This document shows, one piece after another, positions 9,250 through 18,224 of a DNA stretch of 64,000 nt. A program made the position numbers and the translations under genes. This DNA comes from Oscillospiraceae bacterium. GTDB taxonomy: Bacteria > Bacillota > Clostridia > Oscillospirales > Oscillospiraceae. The notes below the pieces were generated by a model. It searched no databases and was not told the DNA's origin. It was given only the letters and a program-made list of their open reading frames with translations. The stretch covers positions 25,983 to 89,982 of the forward strand of contig CAKASQ030000006.1 of the NCBI GenBank assembly GCA_916988195.3. Reading direction: 5' to 3'. Positions within the stretch are counted from its first letter, which is position 1. The number at the start of each line of letters is the position of its first letter.

Positions 9250-10266
9250 TCATCCCTCTATTTCTGTGATTTGCCGGACGCTCTGCCGCGTCAGTAAGCG
9301 GAATGGCACCGTCAGGTGCTGCGCCTGCGCGCCCTGCATGCAAGAAAGCAGCAGATCAAACGAGCGTTCCGCCAGTAGATCCACCGACTGCGCGATGGTC
9401 GTCAGCTTCGGCACAAAGTAGCCGCCAATGCGAAGCCCATCGTAGCCCGCGACAGAAATGTCCTCCGGCACGCGAAGTCCCTCATCAAACAGCGCCCGGA
9501 TCGCGCCGATTGCGATCACGTCCGCCATCGCGAACACCGCTGTGAGCTTCTTCCGCTCGCACAGTACCTGCTTCATGCCGTTGTAGCCGAATTCATACGA
9601 ATACCGGCCGGTATAATACATCGTTTCATCGTCAAATGTCAAGCCGTTTTTCCGGAACGCTTCGACACAGCCCTCATAGCGCTTGGCGCTGGTGTCGGAA
9701 ATTGCGCGGTCGCCGCCGAGAACGATAATATCCCGGTGTCCGCAGGCAAGCAGATGCTCCACCGCGCAGGCCGCGCCCTTGCAGTCGTCGGTCGAGACGC
9801 TCGAGAGGTTCAAAAACCCCAGCTCATGCGCGTCGTTCGTCACGACCACACTCGGCACGTCGATCCTGCCGAAATCGCCCCGGAAGTTTTCGTTGTTGCC
9901 GCCGAGAAACAGAACGCCGCTCGGCTTTCTCTCCCGGCACAGCTGCGCCGCCCGCCGGACCTCGTTGTCGTCTTCATCGATGAAGTCGGCAATGACGGGG
10001 TGGTCGGTGTCCGCAAACAGCGACTGGAGCTTTTCCACCATCGCCGCGAACATCTCGTTGGACGTGCCCTTGACAACGATGAGAACGCTCTTTGTCCGCT
10101 GCTGCTTGAGTAACTGCGCGCTCGCATTGCGCTCAAAGCCGTGCGCCTCGACGAGCGCCAGAATGGTTTTCCGCGCCTGCTCGGAGACGTTCGGCTGATT
10201 GTTGAGCACACGCGATACGGTTCCCAGCGAGTACCCGCTGAGCTTGGCTAAGTCCTTGATGGTCAA
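9250..10266 (-). CDS. LacI-family transcriptional regulator of the maltodextrin operon
   Basis: A 338-aa repressor with an N-terminal LacI helix-turn-helix (TIKDLAKLSGYSLGTVSRVL) followed by a periplasmic-binding-protein-like sensor domain. A TTG start at 10266 is preferred: it is 8 nt from GGGAG and gives the usual MTIKD beginning. A GTG 9 nt upstream would overlap that site. It sits inside the operon, between malG and malQ. Two candidate palindromic operators upstream of malE (GGAAACGTTTCC type) fit autoregulation through the malE promoter. The effector is presumably a maltodextrin, by context only. Confidence 0.9.
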   Translation of the reverse strand: MTIKDLAKLSGYSLGTVSRVLNNQPNVSEQARKTILALVEAHGFERNASAQLLKQQRTKSVLIVVKGTSNEMFAAMVEKLQSLFADTDHPVIADFIDEDDNEVRRAAQLCRERKPSGVLFLGGNNENFRGDFGRIDVPSVVVTNDAHELGFLNLSSVSTDDCKGAACAVEHLLACGHRDIIVLGGDRAISDTSAKRYEGCVEAFRKNGLTFDDETMYYTGRYSYEFGYNGMKQVLCERKKLTAVFAMADVIAIGAIRALFDEGLRVPEDISVAGYDGLRIGGYFVPKLTTIAQSVDLLAERSFDLLLSCMQGAQAQHLTVPFRLLTRQSVRQITEIEG

Positions 10267-10295
10267 CCGGGTCACTCCCCTTCCGTTTTTCTGCC

Positions 10296-11153
10296 TTATC
10301 CTTTGACTGCGCCCGCGGCCACGCCCTTGATGATGTGCTTCTGGCACGTCAGATAGAACACAATGACCGGGATAATCGACAGCAGAATGAGCGCCATCGT
10401 CGCGCCGAGGTCGACCGTGCCGTAGCTTCCCTTGAGGTACTGGATGTGAATCGGAATCGTCAGATAGTTCGTCCGGTCGAGCACCAGATACGGAAGCAGG
10501 TAGTCGTTCCAGATCCACATAATCTCCAGAATGCCGACCGAGATCATGGTGGGCTTCAGCATCGGCAGCACAACCGAGAAATAGGTCCGCAGCGGGCCGC
10601 AGCCGTCAATCGCCGCCGCCTCTTCAATGTCCAGCGGAATCGCCTTCACGAAGCCCGTGAACATGAAAACCGCCAGTCCTGCGCCAAAGCCCAGATAGAT
10701 GACCGGGATCGTCCACGGCGTATTTAATTTCAGCGTATCGGCCGTTTTCGACAGCGTAAACATGACCATCTGGAACGGCACGACCATCGAGAACACGCAA
10801 AGATAGTAGATCACGCGGCAAAGAACGGAGTTCACGCGCGAAATATACCACGCCGCCATCGACGTAAACAGCAGAATCAGCGCCGTCGACAGAACCGTAA
10901 TGATCACGCTGTAAAGCGCCGACTTCCAGAACGGATAGTTGCCGAACGTCATGCCCTTTACAAAGTTGCTCCAGCCCGCGAAGCTCTCGCCGTGCGGCCA
11001 GCCGAAGGTATCGGTCTTGACAAACGTATTGACCTTGAAGGAGTTGAGCAGCACCAGCAGAACCGGCATCACGTAGAACACGCAGAGCACCGAGAAGAAG
11101 ATCGTCAGCGCCCGCTTGGCCTGCTTTTCCTTGGATAATGCGCTGTTTTTCAT
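10296..11153 (-). CDS. malG: ABC sugar importer permease (MalG type)
   Basis: One of the two membrane subunits of a CUT1 carbohydrate importer. It is about 285 aa with six predicted membrane segments. The cytoplasmic EAA loop, EEAAAIDGCGPLRTYFSVVLP, contacts the ATPase. The ATG overlaps the malF stop as TGATG; a GTG one codon upstream has slightly better spacing from GGAGG and could be the true start. No ATPase gene lies in the operon, so a shared MsmK-type ATPase from elsewhere is inferred. Confidence 0.92.
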   Translation of the reverse strand: MKNSALSKEKQAKRALTIFFSVLCVFYVMPVLLVLLNSFKVNTFVKTDTFGWPHGESFAGWSNFVKGMTFGNYPFWKSALYSVIITVLSTALILLFTSMAAWYISRVNSVLCRVIYYLCVFSMVVPFQMVMFTLSKTADTLKLNTPWTIPVIYLGFGAGLAVFMFTGFVKAIPLDIEEAAAIDGCGPLRTYFSVVLPMLKPTMISVGILEIMWIWNDYLLPYLVLDRTNYLTIPIHIQYLKGSYGTVDLGATMALILLSIIPVIVFYLTCQKHIIKGVAAGAVKG

Positions 11154-12070
11154 CACTGCTGGACCTCCTTTTTCCGTGTTGCACTCAGCTGGATGAGGCC
11201 GATGGCCGCAACCAGAATGAAGAACAGAACCGCCTTGGCCTGCGCCGTGCCGCGCGCGTTTGCGTTCTGGCCGTAGAAGGTGTTGTAAATGTTGAGCGCC
11301 AGCATCTCCGTCGTGTGGACCGTCGTGCCGTCGGGATTGATGATATACGGCTGGCCGCCCGTGAGCGCGAGGTTCTGGTCAAAGAGCTTGAAGCCGTTCG
11401 TTAAGGTCAGGAACATGCAGATCGTAATGGACGGCATCACGTTCGGGATCGTGACCTTCCAGAGCGTCTGCCACTTGTTCGCGCCGTCGATCTTCGCGGC
11501 CTCCAGCATATCCTCCGGCACAGCCTGCAATCCGGCAATGTAAATGATCATCATATAGCCGATCTGCTGCCAGCACATGAGGATGATAAGCCCCCAGAAG
11601 CCGATCTTTGTGTTGAGCAGAATCGACGTTCCGTAATGGCTCAGAATGCCGTCGAAGATCATGCTCCAGATGTAGCCCAGTACAATACCGCCGATGAGGT
11701 TCGGCATGAAGAAGACCGTCCGGAACACGTTCGTTCCCTTGATACCCTGCGTCAGCGCGTAGGCTACCGCGAAGGCGAGGACGTTGATGATGATCAGCGA
11801 CACAATGGCGAAGATCGCCGTGTAGCCGAACGAATACCGGAAGCTTTCGTCTGCAAAGGCCTTTCCGTAGTTTGCAAGGCCTACCCACGTCCACTTGCTC
11901 GTCGTCTTGAACTTGCAGAAGGACAAAAACAGGCCCTTCAAAAACGGATACACGAACCCGATGCAGAACGCTCCCGTCATCGGAAGCAAAAACAGCCAGA
12001 ACATTCGCTGAATCGGTCTTCGAATCAGGCGGCTGTTGACCGCTGCTGGATCTCTTCTACGCTTCAACAT
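11153..12070 (-). CDS. malF: ABC sugar importer permease (MalF type)
   Basis: Partner membrane subunit of the same CUT1 importer, 305 aa with six to seven membrane segments and the EAA motif EAAKIDGANKWQTLWKVTIP. The start at 12070 is taken because GGAG lies 5 nt before it; a GTG two codons upstream overlaps that site. It overlaps malG by one base, so translation is probably coupled. The gene lacks the long periplasmic insertion of E. coli MalF, which is normal for Gram-positive homologues. Confidence 0.92.
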   Translation of the reverse strand: MLKRRRDPAAVNSRLIRRPIQRMFWLFLLPMTGAFCIGFVYPFLKGLFLSFCKFKTTSKWTWVGLANYGKAFADESFRYSFGYTAIFAIVSLIIINVLAFAVAYALTQGIKGTNVFRTVFFMPNLIGGIVLGYIWSMIFDGILSHYGTSILLNTKIGFWGLIILMCWQQIGYMMIIYIAGLQAVPEDMLEAAKIDGANKWQTLWKVTIPNVMPSITICMFLTLTNGFKLFDQNLALTGGQPYIINPDGTTVHTTEMLALNIYNTFYGQNANARGTAQAKAVLFFILVAAIGLIQLSATRKKEVQQ

Positions 12071-12200
12071 CCTCACTCCTCATCTTTTTATGGAAAGTCC
12101 GCCCCGTTTCCGGTGCTCCGGGCCTTCCGCGTGATTTCATCGCACGCCGGACGCCTCATGCAGCGCCCGGCATGGTATCGGGAGAAAGCTCCCTGTTTTG

Positions 12201-12230
12201 GAAAACGGGGCGAGCGGCATGCTCGCCCCG
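12201..12230 (-). terminator. Attenuating terminator between malE and malF
   Basis: A perfect 10-bp stem (12206-12215 with 12221-12230, loop GGCAT) is followed on the minus strand by TTTT. It stands in the 218-nt malE-malF gap. Partial read-through would give more binding protein than permease, a common arrangement. Confidence 0.75.
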
Positions 12231-12288
12231 TCCAAAGTTCATTCAGTTATGCACGCTTCTGCGCGATCGGCAAAAGACTCGTCAATCG

Positions 12289-13680
12289 TTAACCGTTGGC
12301 GGCCTGATACTGCACTGCCCAGCCGTCGACAAACGCAGTCTTCACGAGCTCCCAGTTGGCGTCAGTCTGGTCGGCGTCGTACTGGTTCATGGCAGCGACG
12401 AGCGCTTCGCGGTAAGCGTCAACGTTCGGCTGGAAGTTGGTGACCCAAGGCATGACATAGTTGCCTTCTTCGGTGTACTCGTTCGCGATCTTCAGGAACG
12501 GGTTGGTGGACTCGACAGCCTGCTTGTAAGGCATAACACCGAAGGAGTCGACGAGAAGACGCGAAGCGTCAGCGTCCGTGACCATCCAGTACATGAAGTC
12601 GAGGGTCGCCTGAATGTCTTCCTCGGAAGCCTCTGCGTTGACAGCCCAGCAGTTCTCGGTGCCGCAGTTGAGGCCGGCCTTTTCTTCGCCGTCCACGCCG
12701 CAGTAGTACGGGATCATGGTCAGATCGTCAGCGTTCATGCCCTTCTCCTGGAGAGCGGACCATTCCCAGTTGCCCTGCGAATAGAACACAGCCTTGCCCT
12801 CTGCGAACTCAGCCTGTGCGTCAAAGCCGCCGGCAGCCAGATCGGCAGGATTCGTTGCAGAGTTGTTGATGTACAGATCCCACAGGTTCTTGTAGTTCTG
12901 CATATACTTGCCGGTGATGGTAGCCGGGCAAGATTCCCAAGCAGCGGGATCGTCCACGGACTCATAGTAGTACTCGAGGTTTGCCATGTGGCCGGTGAAG
13001 CGCCAGCTGGAGTCCGAGCTCATGGAAGAAGAGGTGAATGCGTCGAAGCCAAGCTCGGCAGCGCGGGCGTGGATGTCTTCGGCAGCGGTCTTCAGAGCCT
13101 CGAAGTTCTTGATGTCGGCGATGTCATAGCCGGCCTCGGAGAGAAGCTTCTTGTTGACGATGATGCCGTAGCACTCGTAGCAGTAGCCGATGGAGCAGAG
13201 CTTGCCGTCCTCGTCATAGAGGTTGTAAGCGTCGGTTGTCAGCTCGTTGGCGATGGGCGTGCCGGTCAGATCGTAGCAGTAGTCGCCCCAGGTGGAGATA
13301 GCAGCCTGGTTGCCGACGACGAACAGCGTGGGCATCTTGCTCTTGTCCATCTCAGCGGTCAGGGTCTCGTTGTACGTGCCGGAAGCGGCGGTCACGACCG
13401 TGACCGGAACACCGGTCTTCTCGGTGTACATGGCAGCGACCTTCTGGAGCGTTTCGTCAGACTCCGGCTTGAAGTTCAGCCAGTAGACGGAACCGGCAGC
13501 TGCGGGAGCAGCCTCTTCGGTGGCTTCCTCGGCGGGAGCCGCTTCTTCGGTCTTGGTTTCCTCGGCGGGAGCGGTCGTCTCGGCCGGCTGCGTGGTCGTC
13601 TCGGTGTTGGCGGACGATGCGCAAGCCATCAGACCAAGCGCCAGAACCAGCGCCAGGAACAATGCGATAAGCTTTTTCAT
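12289..13680 (-). CDS. malE: Maltodextrin-type ABC substrate-binding lipoprotein
   Basis: A 463-aa family-1 solute-binding protein, first gene of the mal operon. It has a signal peptide with a lipobox ending at Cys20 (LGLMAC), then a low-complexity Glu/Ala/Thr/Pro linker to about residue 62, then the binding fold. An AGGAGG site precedes the ATG. The neighbours malFG, malQ and glgP support maltodextrins as substrate; sequence alone does not fix the sugar. Confidence 0.9.
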   Translation of the reverse strand: MKKLIALFLALVLALGLMACASSANTETTTQPAETTAPAEETKTEEAAPAEEATEEAAPAAAGSVYWLNFKPESDETLQKVAAMYTEKTGVPVTVVTAASGTYNETLTAEMDKSKMPTLFVVGNQAAISTWGDYCYDLTGTPIANELTTDAYNLYDEDGKLCSIGYCYECYGIIVNKKLLSEAGYDIADIKNFEALKTAAEDIHARAAELGFDAFTSSSMSSDSSWRFTGHMANLEYYYESVDDPAAWESCPATITGKYMQNYKNLWDLYINNSATNPADLAAGGFDAQAEFAEGKAVFYSQGNWEWSALQEKGMNADDLTMIPYYCGVDGEEKAGLNCGTENCWAVNAEASEEDIQATLDFMYWMVTDADASRLLVDSFGVMPYKQAVESTNPFLKIANEYTEEGNYVMPWVTNFQPNVDAYREALVAAMNQYDADQTDANWELVKTAFVDGWAVQYQAANG

Positions 13681-13723
13681 TGGTAATTCCTCCTGTTAAT
13701 TTTCACATGATTGCCATCATGCT

Positions 13724-13836
13724 GGAAACGTTTCCATCTCCATTGCCCATATTATACTACATTTTTTGTCTTTGGGAAGAGAAAATTTTGCGTTTTCTGA
13801 TAATTCAGCACTTTGATGCAAATTGGAAACGTTTTT
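13724..13836 (-). promoter_or_regulatory. malE promoter with two LacI/CcpA-type operators
   Basis: A TATAAT -10 on the minus strand lies at 13751-13756 with a weak -35 upstream. Operator O1 is the perfect 12-bp palindrome GGAAACGTTTCC at 13724-13735, just downstream of the expected start site. O2 (GGAAACGTTTTT) is at 13825-13836, about 100 bp away, a layout that would allow looping. The likely binder is the repressor gene inside the operon; CcpA could also bind such a site. Confidence 0.75.
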
Positions 13837-14012
13837 TGTTCAAAATTACAAGACGCATTTCTGCTCGTTCCGCCACAATCAGTCTTCCCCCGCCGCCGTG
13901 CCTTTATTCCCGGCAAAGCCCGCAAAAAAACGGGGCGGATTTGCCGTGTGCCGATAAGACAGTAATTTGAGAAAACTACAAAATCGGCATCTGCTAAGCA
14001 GGATTGGACAAC

Positions 14013-14055
14013 AAAACAGGCGGCACTCAGCTTCGGTTGGGTGCTGCCTGTTTTT
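14013..14055. terminator. Terminator-like hairpin at the edge of the recombinase scar
   Basis: AAAACAGGC...GCCTGTTTTT forms an imperfect stem of about 17 bp with a TTCG loop and flanking A and T tracts. It lies between the malE control region and the AT-rich scar. The rest of 13837-14318 is AT-rich and shows no gene. Confidence 0.6.
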
Positions 14056-14318
14056 GTACATCTGAGAGTTGAAATTTGCTTGTTTTCCCCTCTGTGTGGC
14101 TTTGTTCAAAAGTGAGCATATCTGGCTTCATTTATTCACATAGATTAAGTTTGAAACATGAAAAAGGCCACATTTCAACATATTGATTATACGGATCAGA
14201 GAATCACTTTACGATGAAGTCATTATACATAGCAGCATAAATTTTTGCTTGAATAAGCATCACTATTTTACATGCAGGAAAAGTGACCCAAACGGAGCGA
14301 ATAAACCGATTATACTAA

Positions 14319-15005
14319 TTCTCTGAAATATGCCACATTATCTTGAAAAAGCAGAAGAAGCTCTACTACTCCACCACCAGCTATTTTGAAAAGAGGCAGG
14401 ACTTCTTCATCTGCTCCACCCATCGTGTCAATAAGGACAAGTGCAGCGGACATTATATCCGTGCCGTTGTGCTGGAACAGATCGTCTGGAAGCATATTCA
14501 GGAGGTCATATCGGTAGTCACTCGCTACGAGGCCTATTTCCGTTCCGAGATGGAGCAAAAACTCCGTATACAGAGCGAGGAATCGCTGCGGCTGTATCAA
14601 AAGCGGCTGGCACAGGCTGAGAAGCGAATCGGCGAGCTTGACCGCCTTTTCATCCGCATTTACGAGGACAATGTCGCAGGTCGGCTGGACGATGAACGCT
14701 TTGCGATGATGAGCAAGAACTATACCAAGGAACAGAAAACCCTCAAAGCCGAGGTCAAGGGTCTGCAACAGCAAATACATGAACAGGAACAACAGGCAGA
14801 GAATATAGAGCAGTTTGTTCAGCGGGTAAAGAGGAACAGCACCCTCACGGAACTGACCCCCTATGCCCTCAGAGAGCTTGTGAAGGCGGTCTATGTGGAC
14901 GCACCGGACAAGTCCAGCGGCAAGCGCAGGCAGAAGGTACATATCGAGTACGACCTTGTGGGCTACATTCCCGTGGATGAGCTGCTAAAAGCGGAACAGG
15001 CATGA
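14319..15005 (+). pseudogene. C-terminal remnant of a large serine recombinase
   Basis: The open frame encodes about 220 aa resembling the distal part of large serine integrases of clostridial conjugative elements. It contains a zinc-ribbon segment (CSTHRVNKDKCSGHYIR), a coiled coil rich in Glu, Gln and Lys, and a DUF4368-like end. The N-terminal catalytic domain with the active Ser is absent, and a stop codon at 14316 closes the frame upstream. The only initiator is a TTG at 14343 without a good ribosome binding site. It is best read as a decayed integrase left by an element that has been lost. Confidence 0.82.
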
Positions 15006-15024
15006 CCGAGATCATGCCTGTTCC
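14993..15024. terminator. Hairpin at the recombinase stop codon
   Basis: A perfect 13-bp stem (14993-15005 with 15012-15024, loop CCGAGA) spans the recombinase stop. There is no strong T tract, so termination is only possible. The remaining 15025-15083 shows nothing identifiable. Confidence 0.5.
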
Positions 15025-15083
15025 AAGAAATTTGAGTTTTACTGTCTTACCAGCAGGGGGCCTTGCTCCGTCCCGTTTGTTCC

Positions 15084-15875
15084 TTATCTCGCGTAGACCA
15101 CGCCGACGAGCCAGTTGAGCGTCTTCGCCGGCAGAAGCTTCTGCAAAACGCAGAAGAATTTATAGGAAAGCCCGATCGTGTTGACAGGCCTTACGCCCTT
15201 TCTCGTTGCCACATGGCAGACGAACGCGCCCGCCTGTTCCGGCTTCATACCGGTTGTCTCGTCTTTTTCCATGCCCGCGACCGAGCGTGAGATCCGGCCG
15301 CTATAGATATCGTCGCCGATGACGATCTTCTGCCGCGCCGCCGTGAACCCGGTCTGGATATCGCCCGGCTGGACGCAGCAGACCTCCACGCCAAAGGGCT
15401 TTATTTCATTCGCCAGCGCCATCGTGTACGAGTTGATCGCCGCCTTGCTCGCCGAATAAAACGCCTGAAACGGAATCGCAATTGCGCCCGCGACCGAGCT
15501 CAGATTCACAATCCGCCCGAAACCCTGCTTTCGCATGACGGGAATGACGGCGTGGTTCATGTTCACCATGCCGAAAAAGTTCACGTCCAGCTGACGCTTC
15601 GCCTGCTCGATGGGCGTAAACTCGATTGCGCCCGAAATGCCGAAGCCGGCATTGTTGATCATCACGTCGATTCTCCCCGCCTGCGAATAAACCGCGTCAA
15701 TTGCCCGCTGGCAGGCTTCCGGATCTGTCACATCCGTCGGAATGTGGTACATGCCGGGGTTCCCGGCCTCCCGGCGGCTGAGCTCATAGACCGTGTATCC
15801 CTTTTTCACCATCGCCTCCGCCGTGCATTTTCCGATGCCCGAGGTTCCCCCCGTGATGACGCAAATCTTTTCCAT
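15084..15875 (-). CDS. Short-chain dehydrogenase/reductase
   Basis: A 263-aa SDR with the cofactor motif TGGTSGIG (residues 8-15), the structural NNAG (74-77), catalytic Ser around 126-127, Tyr140 and Lys144 (YSASK). Its start overlaps the stop of the alpha-oxoamine synthase gene as TAATG, so the two are translationally coupled. If the synthase makes a 3-keto amino alcohol, this enzyme is the obvious ketoreductase, as 3-ketosphinganine reductase is in sphingoid-base synthesis. That role is inferred from the pairing; the family call is secure. Confidence 0.9.
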   Translation of the reverse strand: MEKICVITGGTSGIGKCTAEAMVKKGYTVYELSRREAGNPGMYHIPTDVTDPEACQRAIDAVYSQAGRIDVMINNAGFGISGAIEFTPIEQAKRQLDVNFFGMVNMNHAVIPVMRKQGFGRIVNLSSVAGAIAIPFQAFYSASKAAINSYTMALANEIKPFGVEVCCVQPGDIQTGFTAARQKIVIGDDIYSGRISRSVAGMEKDETTGMKPEQAGAFVCHVATRKGVRPVNTIGLSYKFFCVLQKLLPAKTLNWLVGVVYAR

Positions 15876-17065
15876 TATAAATCATGCCTCCTGAGTACAT
15901 CCTTCATGATCCCGACCGCCTCATCGATGAGCGCGTGCGTGTGCGTCGCCATCAGGCTCGTGCGCAGCAAGCACTCGTGCGGCGCGGCCGCGGGCGGAAG
16001 CGACGAATTGACATACACGCCCGCGTCATAGAGCTCCTTCGCAATCGTGAGCGTCTCGATGGGCTCATACGTGTAGATCGGAATGATCGGCACAATATCG
16101 CCGTTCGACGGACGCATTTTAATTTCGTTCTCCTCCAGCCGGCGTCTTAAATACAGCGCGTTCTCCTGCAATTTTGCAACCAGCTCCGGATGCTGCTCCA
16201 GCTCCCGCAGCGCCGTCAAAGCGGCTGCACAGTTCGCGGGCGGGATGGACGCGGAGAAGATGAAGGGCCGCGAATTGTGCCGCACGTAGTCTGCCACGCG
16301 GCTGGACGCCGCCATATAGCCGCCGAGGCTTGCAAGCGATTTGGAGAACGTGCCCATATACACATCCACTTGGTCTTCCAGGCCATAGTAGCTCGCCGTT
16401 CCGCGTCCGCCCTCGCCGATGACGCCAAGGCCATGCGCATCGTCGACCATCACGCGCGCGCCATACTGCTTGGCAAGCCGGCAGATTTCCGGCAGGTTCG
16501 CAATGTCTCCGCCCATGGAAAACACGCCGTCCGTCACAATGAGGCACCCTGCGCCCTCCGGCACCTTCTGGAGCTTCTTCTCCAGGTCCTGCATGTCCGA
16601 GTGCCGGTAGCGGAGCATCGTCCCGTAGGAAAGGCGGCACCCGTCATATAAACTTGCGTGGTTCTCTCTGTCCATGATGACATAGTCACGAAGCCCTACG
16701 AGCGCGCTGATGATGCCGAGGTTCGACTGAAAGCCTGTCGAGAACGTCACAACCTCATCCTTGCGCAAAAACGCCGCCAGCTCCTTTTCGAGCTCCAGAT
16801 GCAGCTTGAGCGTTCCGTTCAAAAACCGCGAGCCCGAGCAGCCGGAGCCGAACGCCTCATAGGCTTCCACACCCGCGCGGATGACATTTTCGTTCGTCGT
16901 CAGCCCCAAATAGTTGTTCGAGCCCAGCATGATCCGCCGCTTGCCCTCCATGATGACCGTCACATCCTGCTTGGACTCGAGCGCGTGGAAATACGGATAA
17001 ATGCCGCGCGCCTTCGCGTCGTCCGCAATGCCCGGCTTATAGCACTTTTCAAATAAATCGATCAT
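15875..17065 (-). CDS. Alpha-oxoamine synthase, serine-palmitoyltransferase-like
   Basis: A 396-aa PLP enzyme that condenses an amino acid with an acyl-CoA (or acyl-ACP). Visible residues are His136 (HASLYDGC), Asp208/His211 (DDAHGLG) and PLP Lys242 in GTFSKSLAS. The last motif resembles serine palmitoyltransferases; 8-amino-7-oxononanoate synthase, KBL and ALAS usually have TLGKA. FGSGCSGSRFLNGT and RYRHSD also fit the SPT branch. Glycine C-acetyltransferase is the main alternative. The order is marR, this gene, then the reductase, with gaps of 35 nt and an overlap, all behind one promoter. Confidence 0.8.
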   Translation of the reverse strand: MIDLFEKCYKPGIADDAKARGIYPYFHALESKQDVTVIMEGKRRIMLGSNNYLGLTTNENVIRAGVEAYEAFGSGCSGSRFLNGTLKLHLELEKELAAFLRKDEVVTFSTGFQSNLGIISALVGLRDYVIMDRENHASLYDGCRLSYGTMLRYRHSDMQDLEKKLQKVPEGAGCLIVTDGVFSMGGDIANLPEICRLAKQYGARVMVDDAHGLGVIGEGGRGTASYYGLEDQVDVYMGTFSKSLASLGGYMAASSRVADYVRHNSRPFIFSASIPPANCAAALTALRELEQHPELVAKLQENALYLRRRLEENEIKMRPSNGDIVPIIPIYTYEPIETLTIAKELYDAGVYVNSSLPPAAAPHECLLRTSLMATHTHALIDEAVGIMKDVLRRHDL

Positions 17066-17100
17066 AATTTCTGTTCCTTCCTTCGCGTGTCAAAAAGGCG

Positions 17101-17544
17101 TCACCTTTTTTGACTGGTTCCATCCTGCATGGCCTCCAGCAGTGCGTCCAGCACCCGCCGCGCCGCGTCAATTTCTTCTTCTGAAAACTGCGTGCGCACC
17201 TTCTCCGCCGCCGCGCAGATCACCGGCCGGTCTTCGTCAAAATACTGTGCAAACTTCTTCCCGGTTCTCAGCCGGATCTCCCGCCGGTCTGGGGCGGATA
17301 CGACTTTTTCCACATACCCCTTGCTCGCCAGCGCATTGACCTTGTAGGTCGCATTCGGCTGGGAAATGCCGCTGTATTCGGCAAACTGCCGGAGCGTCGG
17401 CTCTCCGAGCAGATTGATAAGATCCGCCGAAAACGCCTCCATCGCGCTGAGGCTTCCCTCCCGCTCCTGCACCGCGCCAAAGAGCTTGCGGTACCCATCG
17501 AGCCGTAGCCTGCGGTACAGCTTCAAAATGCTCTCATGCAGCAT
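17101..17544 (-). CDS. MarR-family transcriptional regulator
   Basis: A 147-aa winged-helix protein with the MarR core: PTLRQFAEYSGISQPNATYKV as the recognition helices, then a wing containing SAPDRREIRLR. The start at 17544 follows GGAAG at 7-nt spacing. It is the first gene of an operon with the oxoamine synthase and the reductase. A perfect 14-bp palindrome lies just downstream of its -10 box, a suitable site for autorepression. The ligand is unknown; a lipid or fatty acyl signal would suit the neighbours. Confidence 0.88.
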   Translation of the reverse strand: MLHESILKLYRRLRLDGYRKLFGAVQEREGSLSAMEAFSADLINLLGEPTLRQFAEYSGISQPNATYKVNALASKGYVEKVVSAPDRREIRLRTGKKFAQYFDEDRPVICAAAEKVRTQFSEEEIDAARRVLDALLEAMQDGTSQKR

Positions 17545-17582
17545 GGCTGTACTTCCTTTCCGATTCAGATTCAAAATTTTAT

Positions 17583-17633
17583 ATAAAATATTTTATGTTT
17601 TCATAGTATACGGACTCTCCCGCCGCTTGTCAA
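17583..17633 (-). promoter_or_regulatory. marR operon promoter with palindromic operator
   Basis: The minus strand has TTGACA (17628-17633), a 17-bp spacer and TATACT (17605-17610). A perfect palindrome ATAAAATATTTTAT at 17583-17596 overlaps the start-site region, the usual place for a MarR operator. Confidence 0.82.
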
Positions 17634-17645
17634 GTAAAATAACGG

Positions 17646-17673
17646 TTGTTTTTTTCGCGAAACGTGCTATGCT
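17646..17673 (+). promoter_or_regulatory. Promoter of the nicotinamidase-like gene
   Basis: TTGTTT (17646-17651), a 16-bp spacer and TATGCT (17668-17673) precede the gene, divergent from the marR promoter. Confidence 0.55.
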
Positions 17674-17705
17674 TTTCTCAAACAACCTTACAGGAGGCAT
17701 CGATC

Positions 17706-18218
17706 ATGGACATTCTTGTCGTTGTGGACATGCAGAAGGACTTTATTTCCGGCGCGCTTGGCACCAAAGAAGCGCTTTCCATCGTCCCGCGCGTGGCCGA
17801 AAAAATCGCGCAGGCAAAAAAAGCGGGCAAGACCATCGTCTTCACCCGCGACACGCACCACGAAAATTATCTGGACACACAGGAGGGCAAAAACCTTCCC
17901 GTGCCCCACTGCATTGAAAACACCGACGGCTGGCAGCTCGACCCCGCGCTCGATACCGCAGGCGCAATGATCTTCGACAAGCCCTCGTTCGGCTCGGAGG
18001 CGCTCGTGCGGTACCTCAAGAGCCTCAACGATTTGCGCTCCGCCGAGTTCGTCGGCCTGTGCACTGACATCTGCGTCATCACGAATGTGCTCTCCACGAA
18101 ATGTGCCCTCCCTGAGCTTCCCATCTCGGTCGACAGCGCCTGCTGCGCCGGCGTCACACCCGAAAGTCACGCGAACGCTCTTTCTGCCATGCGCATGTGC
18201 CAGATCAAAATTGACTGA
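17706..18218 (+). CDS. Isochorismatase-fold cysteine hydrolase, nicotinamidase-like
   Basis: A 170-aa hydrolase with the Asp-Lys-Cys triad of the family: Asp in VVDMQKDF, Lys in FDKPSFG and Cys in FVGLCTDICV. The segment TRDTHHENY with a later VPHC fits the metal site of nicotinamidases, so deamidation of nicotinamide to nicotinate for NAD salvage is the leading guess. It is shorter than E. coli PncA. The ATG at 17706 follows CAGGAGG. The gene is monocistronic, with a promoter and terminator of its own. Confidence 0.85.
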   Translation: MDILVVVDMQKDFISGALGTKEALSIVPRVAEKIAQAKKAGKTIVFTRDTHHENYLDTQEGKNLPVPHCIENTDGWQLDPALDTAGAMIFDKPSFGSEALVRYLKSLNDLRSAEFVGLCTDICVITNVLSTKCALPELPISVDSACCAGVTPESHANALSAMRMCQIKID

Positions 18219-18224
18219 AACCGC

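Noticed and set aside
13837..14318. Search for a gene in the AT-rich gap
   Set aside because: All frames are short or interrupted and no product is recognisable.
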